Below, piece after piece: positions 1-10,079 of a stretch of DNA of 64,000 nucleotides; the first letter of the stretch is position 1, and each line of letters begins with the position of its first letter. The stretch comes from Sepioteuthis lessoniana (taxonomy: Eukaryota; Mollusca; Cephalopoda; Myopsida; Loliginidae): NCBI GenBank assembly GCA_963585895.1, contig OY757915.1:96301905-96365904 (forward strand), written 5' to 3'. A program made the translations under genes and the position numbers. The notes under the pieces are model-generated. The model was not told where the DNA came from, did no database searches, and saw only the letters and a list, made by a program, of their open reading frames with translations.

Positions 1-256
1 ACACAAGGTCAATTTTTAAGCGGAGTTTAACAGGTTTGAATTCAGAGTTTTCCTTCTCCTAGACTAGTTGCCTAACCAAGGCTGAAGAACCTAGTCTGCC
101 CTGCTATTTACCCATAGCTGAAGGGAGAATATTTGGATTCATACCTTTCCCAAGGGTATTAGTGCTATGTGAAATGCAATCAGTCATGTCCAGGATTTGA
201 AAACATGTCAACATGTCCATTTTCTGCGATTATAACCATTACACCACGGGCACCCC
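1..256 (-). repeat. SINE family A, antisense copy
   Basis: A tRNA-derived SINE read on the minus strand. The tRNA-like head lies at about 185-255. Its B-box-like motif (reverse complement of gatttgaaaac) and A-box-like motif (reverse complement of taaccattacacca) are both recognisable. The body and tail match the copies at 2868-3411 and 17760-18052. The left end is cut by the window edge, so the tail is incomplete. Confidence 0.8.
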
Positions 257-263
257 CTTTTTT

Positions 264-350
264 CCAACCCCTCCGCTCGGGCAGGATATGACACAAGGTC
301 AATTTTTAAGTGGAGCTTAACAGGTTTGAATTTAGAGTTTTCCTTCTCCT
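264..350 (-). repeat. SINE family A, antisense tail fragment
   Basis: Only the 3' tail of family A is present (cctccgctcgggcagg, then acacaaggtcaattttt and the gttttccttctcct end). It lies directly beside the preceding copy with a short T-rich spacer between them. This tandem arrangement echoes the A-A dimers at 2868-3411 and 21493-21945. Confidence 0.75.
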
Positions 351-411
351 ATATGTATTCGTAATAGCATCACCAGATGTTCCATTGTTAGTCTGGGTGC
401 TAAAAACTACA

Positions 412-845
412 GCTGTTGAGAAGGCTTTTTGTGAACTTAAATTATGCAAAATTAATTCTACTACTGTTGTGCAACAGCATTTTAAAATAGACTTTGAAAA
501 ATCACTGCAGACTAAAGAATTCATCAATAATTGGTTCAAGAAATTTGAAATAACACAATATTTGTGTAAGAGTAAAATTCCTGAGAGACCATCAGTTAAT
601 GAAAAATGATTGGAGCATGTCTGTGCTAGTTACCTACGCAACCCATTGAAGTCTATGAGGAGGTTAGATCAAAAGTGACAAATTTTACACTAGGTTGCTT
701 GAAAACTTTTGAAGAAACAGTTGAAAATGATTCTCTATAGAAAGCAAAGTCTAAGTGACCAGAACAAAATCACATGTCCTGATTTCTATACAGAAATGTT
801 AAAGCATTGGATAAATGAAGGTGGATTTATAAAACATCTAATTTA
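412..845 (+). pseudogene. Relic of a transposase-type protein with DUF4817-like HTH domain
   Basis: The frame from about 412 to 606 encodes a peptide with EKAFCELK, then VVQQHF, then TKEFINNWFKKFE, then CKSKIPERPSV. This is the layout of the DUF4817 helix-turn-helix domain found at the N terminus of many invertebrate mariner-type transposable-element proteins. A stop follows at 607-609. The homology appears to continue in broken frames, with LRNPLKSMRR near 640 and a C-terminal-looking FYTEMLKHWINEGGF near 790. There is no catalytic region. The N-terminal part of this open frame (310-411) is SINE A tail plus flank. This is a decayed fragment and not a functional gene. The assignment rests on motif recognition only. 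Confidence 0.6.
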
Positions 846-984
846 GAATCGTAAGTTGCAATAATAAACTTAAAGTGTTTCTCTCCTAAATTGTATATCA
901 TGAGTGGCAATGTTTTAATTGTTTTTTTAATGAATAAATTTTTAAAATTGTCTCTTCTGTAGACACCCTTTACATCTTGAATGT

Positions 985-1240
985 GTTTTGTGTTGTAGGA
1001 AATGCAATCAGCGACATGAGTTCAAATCCTGGATGAGGCTGTTTGTGTTACATTTTGTTTTAATATCCTTGGGAAAAGTGTGAATCCATCTGTTCTCCCC
1101 ACTAGCTATGTGTAAATTTTAGAGTTGATTGGGTTCTTTATCAGCTAATCTAGAAGAAAAAATCTGAATTCCAACCAGCTGTACTCCGCTATAAAAATTC
1201 AACTTGTGTCACATCTTTCCTATGGTGAGGCGGGGTTGGA
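985..1240 (+). repeat. SINE family A, diverged sense copy
   Basis: The B-box-like gagttcaaatcc (about 1018-1029) is followed by a diverged family A body (cttgggaaaagtgtgaatcc) and tail (cttgtgtcacatc, ending gaggcggggttgg). The A-box part of the head is degraded. Substitutions throughout indicate an old copy. Confidence 0.65.
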
Positions 1241-1317
1241 AAATAAATACATTTTTAATAAAATTGTTGAAAATTACCTTTTCTTTTTTAAATAAATCTG
1301 TTTAGTTCTTTTATTCT

Positions 1318-1537
1318 CTTTGCCAATGATCCAGGAGACCGGGGTTCAATCCTAGGTTGAGTCATACCAAAGACTCAAAAAATGGTACTTGCCTCCTTGC
1401 TTAACACCCACCATTATAAGGTATGGATCAAGGGTAAGTGAAGCAGTCCAGGGAAAAGAGTAGCACCTTCTCCAACACCTCAATGTTGTAGCTATTGAAA
1501 AGGCTGCCCTTGACTATAGTCGGTCAACTATGACTTG
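1318..1537 (+). repeat. SINE family D, sense copy
   Basis: A tRNA-like head with B-box ggggttcaatcc near 1341-1352 leads into a body (caaagactc, gcttaacaccca, atcaagggtaa) and an end (gtagctattgaaaagg, then agtcggtcaactatg). The same layout recurs at 20384-20630 on plus and 12928-13112 on minus, so this is a dispersed tRNA-derived family distinct from A and B. Confidence 0.75.
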
Positions 1538-1664
1538 TATGTATATCACATACATTTAATGTATGAGCAATTTTTTTTTGCTACTTTCATTGACAATGAC
1601 ATATGAGAGCCCAATAGTACAGTTAAAGATTCAAACTTTTGGACTTTCTACACAGGTGATTTGT

Positions 1665-1960
1665 TTATGATGGTAAAAACTTGTGTAGAGGTAGCCACAC
1701 TTTTTGAATAAGCTGATAACAGAAGAATGGTGCAACAATATGCTCTAAATTCTCCAAACAATATTCTTCAGGTTTTAAAAACAGTTTTTTTCTTAGATGG
1801 TTTGCCCTACAAAGGCTATAGAGCCCAAACTGCCCTACTATTTTACTCATAGCTATCAATGTGGAAGAAGAGACATACATTTCCTAAGGACATTAGCTCC
1901 AAGCAAAATATAAACAGATTCATCTGGAATTTGAACTTAGAATACTTATTCTATTTTCTT
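1665..1960 (-). repeat. Diverged SINE A-like copy, antisense
   Basis: The segment shares its left end (gagctgataacagaagaatgg-type sequence, here with a one-base change) with 5106-5338. It then continues through a diverged A tail and body (gttttaaaaacag, ccctacaaaggc, actgccctactatttt, then atagctatcaatgtgg). It is an older subfamily of A with a different 3' end. Confidence 0.5.
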
Positions 1961-2149
1961 CATCTATGAACATGTCTAGACGCATTTATAAATCATGTGT
2001 ACTTAGCACTGATTATAATAATAATTAATGAGCAGTTCAAAATGGTGCCTCCGATTTCCATCTGGCCAGAGCTAGTTAACAGTTTTGTATAAGGTAGTGA
2101 GTTCAGTCTTTACCATAAGTTCCAATGCCTTAGAAGGACTTCCCGTGAC

Positions 2150-2392
2150 ATAGTGACTAATGTACTGGATAGTGACATTGCAGTGAGTAGGTTTAAACTT
2201 CAATCATTCTATTACATTCACTTTTAAACTAATATCCTTAGGAAAGGTATGGACCCCCCCCATATTCCTCTTTGATATGGGTTAGATAGTACCATTATTG
2301 TCATTCAATAAACAAGCATAGCTTTAGCATTAAATAACCCATGAAGTTTTATATTCCATTAAACAAAGCAACCAAACTATATCAAACCAAAC
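2150..2392 (+). repeat. SINE family B, diverged sense copy
   Basis: The body shows the family B order: ctattacattcactttt, then ccttaggaaaggtatgga, then gggttagatagtacc, then the tail tagcattaaataaccc and ccattaaacaaagcaacc. The tRNA-like head (about 2160-2210) is degraded. Confidence 0.65.
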
Positions 2393-2732
2393 CAATGTTT
2401 CAGATTGAATTTAGCTCAGTAAATTATGATTGATGTTTCACAACAGAAAAATAGTAATTGCATCTCATTGCATTAAGTTCAATTTTCAATTTGCCTCACA
2501 ATTTGTTGTCTTGTGAAATATCAAGTTTAGCTAATATCAGTCTCTGTTATGTCACTGATTACTTTCCACATTTAACTTGGACCAATTACCAGCTTTAAAA
2601 GAAACTGCCTAAAGTAACAATTATATATGGAAAATTTCAGATCAAAATTCAAACAACAAACTATGGTCAGTTGGTTGGTTGGTTTTTATGACATGTCAAC
2701 CCTTGCCAAAATTTAACAATTTTGTGTTTTTT

Positions 2733-2866
2733 TGTTTAATGGCATATCAACCCTCATGGGCTATATAATGCCAAAACCATCCTTGTAGAGCAACAACAGT
2801 GATATTATTTAACCCAAAGCTATGAGGATAAAGGGGTTCAATACCTTTCCCAAGGTTATCATATTT
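2733..2866 (-). repeat. SINE family B, antisense partial copy
   Basis: The family B tail is read in reverse (gtttaatggcatatcaaccc, then aatgccaaaaccatcc) into the body (taacccaaagctatgagg, ttcaatacctttcccaagg). The tRNA-like head is missing, and the next element (SINE A dimer) starts directly after it. A second tail-like stretch (ggttggttggtttttatg) lies just upstream at about 2671. Confidence 0.65.
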
Positions 2867-2867
2867 T

Positions 2868-3411
2868 ACAACCCCTCTGCTCGGGCAGGATATGACACAA
2901 GGTCAATTTTTAAGTGGAGTTTAACAGGTTTAAATTCAGAGTTTTCCTTCTCCTAGACTAGTTGCCTCACTAAGGCTGAATAACCTAGTCTGCCCTACTA
3001 TTTACCCATAGCTGGAGGGAGAATATTTAGATTCATACCTTTCCCAATGTGAAATGCAATCAGTCTTGTCCAAGGTTTGAACTCGTGTCGCCGTATCCAT
3101 TTCCTACGACGATAACCATTACACCACAGGTACCTACAAGGTTATAAGTCAGAAAGTGAATGTAAGAGTGTGTATTTTGCAATTTCTCCGCATGAGCAAG
3201 GATGTGACACAAGGTCAATTTTTAAGTGGAGTTTAACAGGTTTGATTTCAGGGTTTTCCTTCTCCTAGACAGATTACCTTAAGTAAGGTGAAAGAAATCA
3301 ATCTGTCCTACTATTTACCCATAGCTAGAGGGAGAATAATTGGATTCATACCTCCCCCAAGGGTATTAGTGCAATAGGAATTACAATTAGCCTTGTCCAG
3401 GATTTGAACAC
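2868..3411 (-). repeat. Dimeric SINE family A, antisense
   Basis: Two family A monomers lie in the same orientation with a linker of about 50 bp. The downstream monomer is 2868-3133 and has a complete tRNA-like head at its right end. The linker is 3134-3183 and contains aaggttataagtcag and tgtaagagtgtg. The upstream monomer is 3183-3411, cut off near its B box. The same dimer and linker occur on the plus strand at 21493-21945, so this is a recurrent structure and not a chance juxtaposition. Confidence 0.75.
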
Positions 3412-3490
3412 CATAAAGTGAACCAAAGAATGCAACTGGAATTTGAACTCACTTACTTCAAAGCCACAGTCCAGCACTTGAGCCTTTACA
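3412..3490 (-). repeat. SINE family B head, antisense fragment
   Basis: The reverse complement reads as a family B tRNA-like head: gtgctggactgtggctt, then a B-box-like gagttcaaattcc, then gttgcatt. The body and tail are absent; the fragment abuts the SINE A dimer. Confidence 0.55.
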
Positions 3491-3564
3491 CCCTTTAACA
3501 ATTTTGGTCTCTTCATAATTGTTTTAAACAGGTAAAAACTTTGGTATCTAAAACTGATCTACTT

Positions 3565-3785
3565 GATTCAGAGATGGGACCCTAACAGGTACTACCACTT
3601 AGAGTGAACCAGGAAGTAACTGTAATGAAAGGATGACTCCACACTCCCCAAGACTCCAGAACTGGAGCCTCACCACTGGATGCTGTTTAGTGTGATGCTC
3701 AGGACCTTTTTTTTTTTGGTTGAGCCTTACAGCTCTGCAAGGGATACAATTAGTGTCTTCTAGGCTCCACCAACGGGCCAATAAT
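3565..3785 (-). repeat. Repeat family C body, antisense
   Basis: The family C body is in reverse: gggaccctaacaggtac, taccacttagagtgaacc, cactccccaagactccag, gagcctcaccactggatg, ending near ctaggctccaccaacggg. It faces the plus-strand copy that starts at 3828, so the two form an inverted pair. Confidence 0.65.
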
Positions 3786-3827
3786 AAACTATGTGTCAAT
3801 CTGTGAACTTACTAATCCCTCCTCCAA

Positions 3828-4315
3828 CTTTATATGGCCCAGTCAGCTGGGACTGCAGAATACACCAACTGACTCCCCCCACCCAATGAGTATCTTGGAT
3901 ATGACACTAAACAATCTGATAGTGAGGCTTCAGTAATGCTGGAGTTTTGGAGAATGTGGAGTATTCCTTCATTGCCATCGCTCACAGGTTCACTCTGGTC
4001 CGGAGTGGTAGCATCTGATAGAGTTCTATCAGTCAAATAGGACTAAACTCTGTAATTATGCTAAAATAGATTGTTTAAAATTAACTGTTCTTATATTTAA
4101 CTGTGCATTTAAACTGCATATTTATGGTAAATTGAATCATTTGAAATAGAACTGCTTTGACATTTAATTATGTGTAAACAAAAAACTATACTTATTCTAA
4201 ACTGAATTGTTTGAAACTTTTATCAAAATGACTTAATTAAGCGATAAATTATCCAAAAAGGGTTAATATGCAGTAAAGCAAAACAACCAACCAACCAACC
4301 AACCAACCATCCATC
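3828..4315 (+). repeat. Repeat family C, full-length sense copy
   Basis: This copy shows the complete order of family C. A head (cagtcagctgggactgcaga) and body run to about 4035. A degenerate A/T-rich minisatellite follows at about 4036-4255, with repeated aaatagaactg and taaactgaattgtttgaaa motifs. The 3' tail (gttaatatgcagtaaag) runs into five CCAA units at about 4290-4310. The tail is the same sequence class that ends SINE B. No coding potential was seen. The family may be a SINE-like composite, but I could not identify a clear Pol III promoter. Confidence 0.65.
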
Positions 4316-4554
4316 TTTATAGATACAAGAGTATTATATTCAGAAGATGATTTTTTTAAAAGAACATTTTAAGCCTTATGAAGATTAATTTTTTTCAAAT
4401 ACATTTTTGAAACTATTTCTTTTTTCTTTATATTTTGAAGAAAATTGCTTGCCATTGTGTTTCTTTAATAAATCTTTCTAGTTCTTTAATTCTTCCATTA
4501 CTTGTAAGTGTACCACATACATTCTGTATATTGGAGGGGGGGGGTCCTGTGATG

Positions 4555-4640
4555 TGGCTAACATTCTGGACAGTGACATCATAGTAAGCAAGTTTGAACA
4601 TCAGTCCCACAATTAAAAGAATAGGAGCGAGAGGTGTTCT
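4555..4640 (+). repeat. SINE family B head, sense fragment
   Basis: The sequence ggctaacattctggacagtg is followed by agtaagcaagtttgaacatc, which matches the A-box to B-box part of the family B head. A second short head-like stretch follows at about 4650-4680. The body and tail are missing. Confidence 0.5.
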
Positions 4641-4694
4641 CATATAGTAGAGGCTAATGTACTGGTGTGTGATGTTGCAATTTATTAAGCTTTT

Positions 4695-4786
4695 TGCTTA
4701 GATTTGTCATAAGGGGCACCCAATGAAAATCAAACTCACTCATGAAGGTTTGCTAGTCTAATTGGCTAACCATTACACCACCTTAG
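4695..4786 (-). repeat. tRNA-like SINE head, antisense
   Basis: The reverse complement starts with gggcacctaaggtggtg, continues through taatggttagccaattag (A-box region) and has a B-box-like gagtttgattttc. The terminal gggcacc and ggtgccc pair resembles an acceptor stem. It directly abuts the SINE B copy at 4787. It is not a functional tRNA: the B box is degraded and no cloverleaf can be drawn. Confidence 0.5.
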
Positions 4787-4990
4787 GTGCCCTGGTGTGT
4801 GATGTTGTGGTTAGTAAGTTTGAATTCCAGTTGCATTATTACATTCACTTTTGAACTAATATTCTTGGGAAAAGTATGTATCCTTTTATCCCTCCAGCTT
4901 TGGGCAAAACAGTACCTTTACTGTTTTTCTACAAACATGGCTTTGGCATTAAATAATCCACAAAGGTTGATAAACCATTAAACAATGGAA
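4787..4990 (+). repeat. SINE family B, sense copy
   Basis: A degraded tRNA-like head (agtaagtttgaattccagtt) is followed by the body (tattcttgggaaaagtatg, ctccagctttgggc) and the tail (tggctttggcattaaataat, then aaccattaaacaatgg). Confidence 0.7.
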
Positions 4991-5105
4991 CCATATCAAC
5001 CATTCTATATATATGCATTTCTTTTCTTAGGCTCCTGTCATGAACAACATATGAATGCTCAACATCTCAGCTAAAGACATAAACCAATCAACTGCTTACA
5101 TACGT

Positions 5106-5338
5106 GATCTTGTTTACAAGAGTGAAGGTTTGTGTATAGACAGTTACACTTTTTGGATGAGCTGATAACAGAAGAATGGCGCATCAGCATTCCACAGATT
5201 CTCTGAACAACATTCCTCAGGTTTTGAATCCAGAGTTTTCTCTTAGCTGGGTTCCCCTAGAAAGGCTAGTGAGCCCAGTCTGCCTAACTGTTTTACAAAT
5301 AATTGAGAGGAGAAGAGATGGAGACATGCCTATCGCAA
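5106..5338 (-). repeat. Diverged SINE A-like copy, antisense
   Basis: It shares gagctgataacagaagaatg and the following bases with 1665-1960. It then shows a diverged A tail and body (ggttttgaatccagagtttt, cccctagaaaggctagtgag, cccagtctgcctaactg). It is inserted at, or abuts, the end of the LINE relic at 5340. Confidence 0.55.
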
Positions 5339-5339
5339 A

Positions 5340-6500
5340 GTCCAAGAGAATTTCATGCATCTTATATTCTAGGACAGATTCTGGTTTGTGCATATAACAT
5401 TTGTCAGTATGACAAAATTGGAGTCTCTTGTATAGCTCCCAATGGATCCCCTTTCTCACCCAATCATATCTACTCTTGTATTCCTTTTACGCCAGTTTGC
5501 AGTATTTGTTCATTATGGGATTTTAATTTTATCTCTGTTGCCAAATAACCAACACTTGCTAGTCTATTGCATATTATCAGTTTTTTCTTTGACAAGATTA
5601 TTTCTTATAGTATTATTTCAAGCTGCTGTTAAAAGAGTTTCAATTTCTCTCTTTGGGTTTCCCCTTCTTAAACATGTTCAAATCATCTTATATACAGTTT
5701 CTTGTTTGTCTTTAAATAATTTCAGTTGATATTGCTATTACTGGCTGTGCTGTAATCAATCTTTTTTGTTCTTTTTGTATATTCTTCAAGTTCCTAAGTT
5801 CTTGTTTCTATGCTTCTCAATACTGACAAGTTTTCATCCTCCTTCTCTTGACACATAAAGTCTGTCTATGTCATTTTTAGGATGTAGAATTTTGTGCCTC
5901 ATTATCAATTTCCTTGTTTTTATTCAATGGTCTATATGTCTGAGTTACTTCCATGACCATTTGAAGAAGTGTCCAGAGTATATTACAAGGGAGACTGCCC
6001 AGATATTTATATCTTTGATGAGATTTCTGTTGCAGAGTCTGTTTTCTGGAAGTTTTCTTGTTCTTCTGAGGTACTCTTTTTTTATTTTTTTTATTTCTGT
6101 TTGATTAATGGTGTCTGCTCACAATATTCTTAGGTATTTGTAGTTTTTTAAAAAGTGTTTTGATGCTTTCCTGATAGGGAATTCTCTTCCTTCCATTCTT
6201 TCGCTTTTTCCTTTTTTCATTACAAGCATGACACATTTTTCAATTCTAAATTCCATTCCTATATCTTGGCTGTAGATTCTAATAGTTAGTACAAGAGTTT
6301 CTAGTTAATATCATCCATATATATTGAGTGATTTATCTTTTCCTGTTACTTGGTATTTTGTTTCGCTATTATTCAGTAGCATCATCCCTGTAACAAATAG
6401 AAGTGGCGAGAATGAGAGATTTTTTAGTATAGCAATATACTTAAAATAATTGGAAATTAATGGTGGTTTTGTGGAGTCTGCATTTTCACTGTCCACTGAA
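5340..6500 (-). pseudogene. Non-LTR retrotransposon reverse transcriptase, C-terminal half, decayed
   Basis: Read on the minus strand, several broken frames give a recognisable order of peptides. Near 6390-6410 there is SFSPLLF, the loop motif that in complete elements is GDSLSPLLF, then YQVTGKD. Near 6080-5880 come EYLRRTRKL, INIWAVSLVIYSG, and DIDRLYVSREGG. Near 5660 there is RGNPKREIETLL. Near 5450-5360 there is HWELYKRLQF followed by YMHKPESVLE. This is the thumb and C-terminal region of a non-LTR reverse transcriptase common in marine invertebrate genomes. The frame is broken many times, the catalytic YADD part is not recognisable, and the end is truncated by a SINE at 5338. It is an inactive relic on the opposite strand to most other LINE copies here. 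Confidence 0.65.
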
Positions 6501-9500
6501 TGTCATTTTTTGATAATTCAAATTCTCAGAGATAACTATGAAATATTAATTTATTAGAATCCTTCACTCCTTTCAAATTAAAAGCATCAGTATCATGGAC
6601 TTTGATGAGTTCCTGGATTTCCAGAAGCATAGACTACAGTGGCTGGGATCATATAATCACTTTATTCATTTAGATAATTTATTTTATTTTGTAAAGTTTC
6701 TACGTCAGAAATAAAATAACACCCAAGAAAAGAGATGTTTGTGTGAGCTAGAAATTGTTTCTTAAAATCAGTAAAGAAAATAAATAAAATAAAATAAATA
6801 AATTATCATTTATCATAAAAGAAAGAAAGAAAGAAAGAAAGAATTTTTTTTAAAAACTTTTGGCAAGTCACTTACCAAGTCGAACTGCCATTTTTGAAAA
6901 ACACATATTAGCTAGTTTTAAGTTTTATATAATTAATCATGAATAATAAATAAAAAAGAAGAAAAAATAAGTATTGAAAAACTGAAATTGTAGCAGAGGA
7001 ACTTAGATTTTGTCTTAGTTTTTGTTGTTTAGTTTTTGTTTGATTTATTTTTATTTTCATTTTTATTTTATTGGCGATTCTTTGATCAATAGATGTGCGT
7101 GTAATAAAATAAAAAAAAAGAAGAAAAAAGAAAGAAAGGCTGGCTTGATGGCTTGATGATTGATTTGTACGATCGTAAACCCTGTTTTCCCTTACTTTTG
7201 ATAAATATTTTTTCTCGTGATGTTAGCAAAACAATTCATGCACACAGGGATGTTTATTTAATTATTTTCCCAACAGAATTCTAACACTGTCATTCTGCCT
7301 CTTCTTTTTTTTTTTACTTGATTAACGTCAAAAGTAAATCAAGCGATATTTTGAAGGATCTTTTAGAAATTTTTGTACAGATGATCGTTATAACTAAAAT
7401 GATCATTTTACATCTTGGGCCATTTAATTTTCTTCAAGTGTATTTGATGTCAATGTTCCGGTAGGATACTTTTTCTTTTTGAAAATATAAACGTCTGTCA
7501 AAAATACAGTTGTGGGGTGGGGAGTAATCATATTTTAATGATTGTTTTTTCCCCAAAATAAGAAAAAAAAAAAAAAACACAAAACAAAACAAAACAAAAA
7601 AATTATAACAATTTTCTTTAATGATAACAAAAACGACTAAATCTTTTTATAAAGCGTAACAAACGTATATTGTTGAACTCTAAAACTCCTGACTTATTGG
7701 GGTTTTTTTTATTAAAAAATATAACTGATTATCATCTTAGATAAATCTAAAATGATGGTCAGCTGTATTGTAAAAACAACAACAACAACAAACAAAAAAA
7801 ACAAGAAATAAACTGATAAGACATTTTTTCGAGATTTCCTAAATGAAGTTGTTCAACGGTTCCCCACAATGCATTGACTCAGTTAAAATAAGAGCAATGG
7901 GATACTGAAACGTCCTAAAAAGTCAACAAGGTGACATTGAAAATAAAATATCGCCCTTTTTCACAATATGAACCCTATCACTTTAGAATAGAGGTGAAAT
8001 TTGAAAAAACAAAAACCAAACAAAACTAAAAACAAAAAAAAAAAAAACGTGGCTAATATACGATAATATTTTCTATTTTTGATTTCATCTTATACAAATT
8101 TGTATTTAGTTTATTCTCTTCTGTTTTATTTATTTATTTAAAAAAAACTTTTATTGCTTATTAAAATGTTTGAAACGGTCATGGTTTATTTCTTCAGTCG
8201 TTTTATTTTGTTACCTCACCGCTGTCACACCGAAAAAAAAGGGATAAACAAACCAACCAACAAACAAACAAATAAACAAAAAGAAACAAAAAAGGAGGTG
8301 GCTAAGAAAGAAAAGTCAGGGCTTAAATTCCAAAATGAAACGTTAAACCTTTATAGCAGAAAATGATTAAGTTTAATAAATTTGATCACATTTGATCATA
8401 TATGATATAAAAAATCTATTCTGTTGTACGAGAAAAAATATATTTTGTTTGGGATGTATCATGTAACCAACATTTTCTTGGCCATTTTTTAAAAATTCAA
8501 TATAATATTTATCAACATTTTATTTAGAAATAAAATAAAATTTACTATAATGGGTGATGTGAAAAAACGCGGATGAGTGAATGCGTGCACATACACAGTA
8601 AGAATTTTATTTTTACAAAAGTAAAAATAGTTGTCAGATACACATTGTTTTAAAAAAAGGTAAAGGTAAATCTGATGTATTATTTGTATCTACAACGAAA
8701 ACTAACAAAATACACTAGTGATACTCTCAAACAATAATGTTTATCTAAACACTTTTAATAGAAATAAACATGATTAAATGAATTTTTTACTGTAATTTTT
8801 TTTAATTTGAAAACTTTTAGATTTATGTCAAATTGCGCAAACACGTGTCATAAGAATATTTAAATTGCAACATGGACAATAAGATTAAAACAGAGAAATA
8901 TCTTCGTTGTTTGTTTGTTCTTTTTTTTTATTTACTTAAAAAAGAAAAGAAAGGAAAAGAAATTAGTGTAAAAAATTCCAGAAAAGTGAAAAAAATATTA
9001 GTTTAAAAGTCAGGCGAGTTACTTCCCTTGTTCAAGATGACTTCTACTTGAACTCAAAACTAAAAATTCTAAGACATTTTTCAACTCTAAAAAAAATCTC
9101 AGAATGATATTATTTAAAGGGAAAATTACTCTCAAAACGATGAAAAGGTGAATAAAAGGCAACACTGTACTAAATTCAAAAGACAACTGCTGCTCAATGT
9201 AGTAATGAGGTTGGGAGTGTTTTCAGAGAAATACTCCCTCGTTTCAACACCCACACGTCTTCAGGAGAAGGCGAGGGAAAACACATAATCTCAAAAAGTT
9301 TAAAATAAAGTAAATACTTAAAACAAATAGAAAACGTAACATAATACTTTGTAAGTCGTGTTCTGTTCTGTCTGCAAGGTACATTTCTTTTTTTTCTTTT
9401 CAGTTTAATGCTTTTGCTTCGTCCTTTTGCCTAATTTTTTCAATTTAAAAATGCTAAATATCGCACATTTTAAAGTTGAATTTCAAAAGAATTGAGATAA

Positions 9501-9520
9501 TTTATTTGTTTACATCAATT
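6501..9520. other. AT-rich stretch with no recognisable gene
   Basis: About 3 kb of A/T-rich sequence. It contains a GAAA microsatellite (6819-6843), several A-runs and CAAA/CAAAC runs (7560-7600, 7770-7800, 8020-8046, 8250-8290) and scattered stop codons in all frames. Short open frames look composition-driven. I recognise no transposon or RNA gene. Confidence 0.6.
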
Positions 9521-9523
9521 TCT

Positions 9524-9570
9524 CTTTGTCTCTCTCTTTCTATCTCTCTCACACATACACACTCTCTCTT

Positions 9571-9602
<32 letters not shown>

Positions 9603-9665
9603 TCATTCTCTTTCTATCACACACACACACATACACACACACACTTTCTCTTTGTCTCTCTTCCT
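9524..9665. repeat. Compound CT/CA microsatellite
   Basis: Alternating blocks of (CT)n and (CA)n cover about 140 bp. A further pyrimidine-rich zone follows to about 9780. Open frames through it are low-complexity (Ser/Leu/His/Thr) and not genes. Confidence 0.95.
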
Positions 9666-9924
9666 TTTCTTAATTTTACATTTTTTATCATTTCTTCTTT
9701 GTTCAGTATATCATTTTCTTTTATTTTTTTCTTTCTGTCTTTTGTCTTCTTTTTCTTCTATTGTTTTTTTTTCTTTTCTACATTCGATCTTCCCCAATTT
9801 TTGTACAATAACTAAAAATTTAAAAAAGCAAAAAAAACTATACCCCCGACAAAAAAAAGCAAGAAGATAAAAACGACAAAAAAAACGAATATCGTACTTA
9901 TCCAACGATTATGATAGAAGCAGA

Positions 9925-10035
9925 AGGCAAACAAGGTCAATTTTAAACCGAAGTACAGCTGGTTTTAAATTTTCTTTATTCAAGACCCGTTGCCTACTAA
10001 CGCTAAATAGGTAAGTTTAATGGCTATCATAGTCT
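9925..10035 (-). repeat. Diverged SINE A tail fragment, antisense
   Basis: The order acaaggtcaattttaaacc, gaagtacagctggtttt, then gacccgttgcctactaacgc matches the family A tail in reverse, with many substitutions. Confidence 0.5.
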
Positions 10036-10079
10036 CAAATTGCACCCAGTAATCCTATGACCAGCACAAACGAACACCG

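Noticed and set aside
310-609. A 99-codon frame as a complete small gene.
   Set aside because: Its first third is SINE A tail and flank; only the part from about 412 resembles a known domain, and it is truncated.
5442-6104. Plus-strand hydrophobic frames that look like membrane proteins.
   Set aside because: They are the complement of the decayed reverse transcriptase on the minus strand; the minus strand has the recognisable motifs.
9476-9870. Overlapping 65- and 114-codon plus-strand frames rich in Ser, Leu, His and Thr.
   Set aside because: They are translations of the CT/CA microsatellite and the pyrimidine-rich zone after it.
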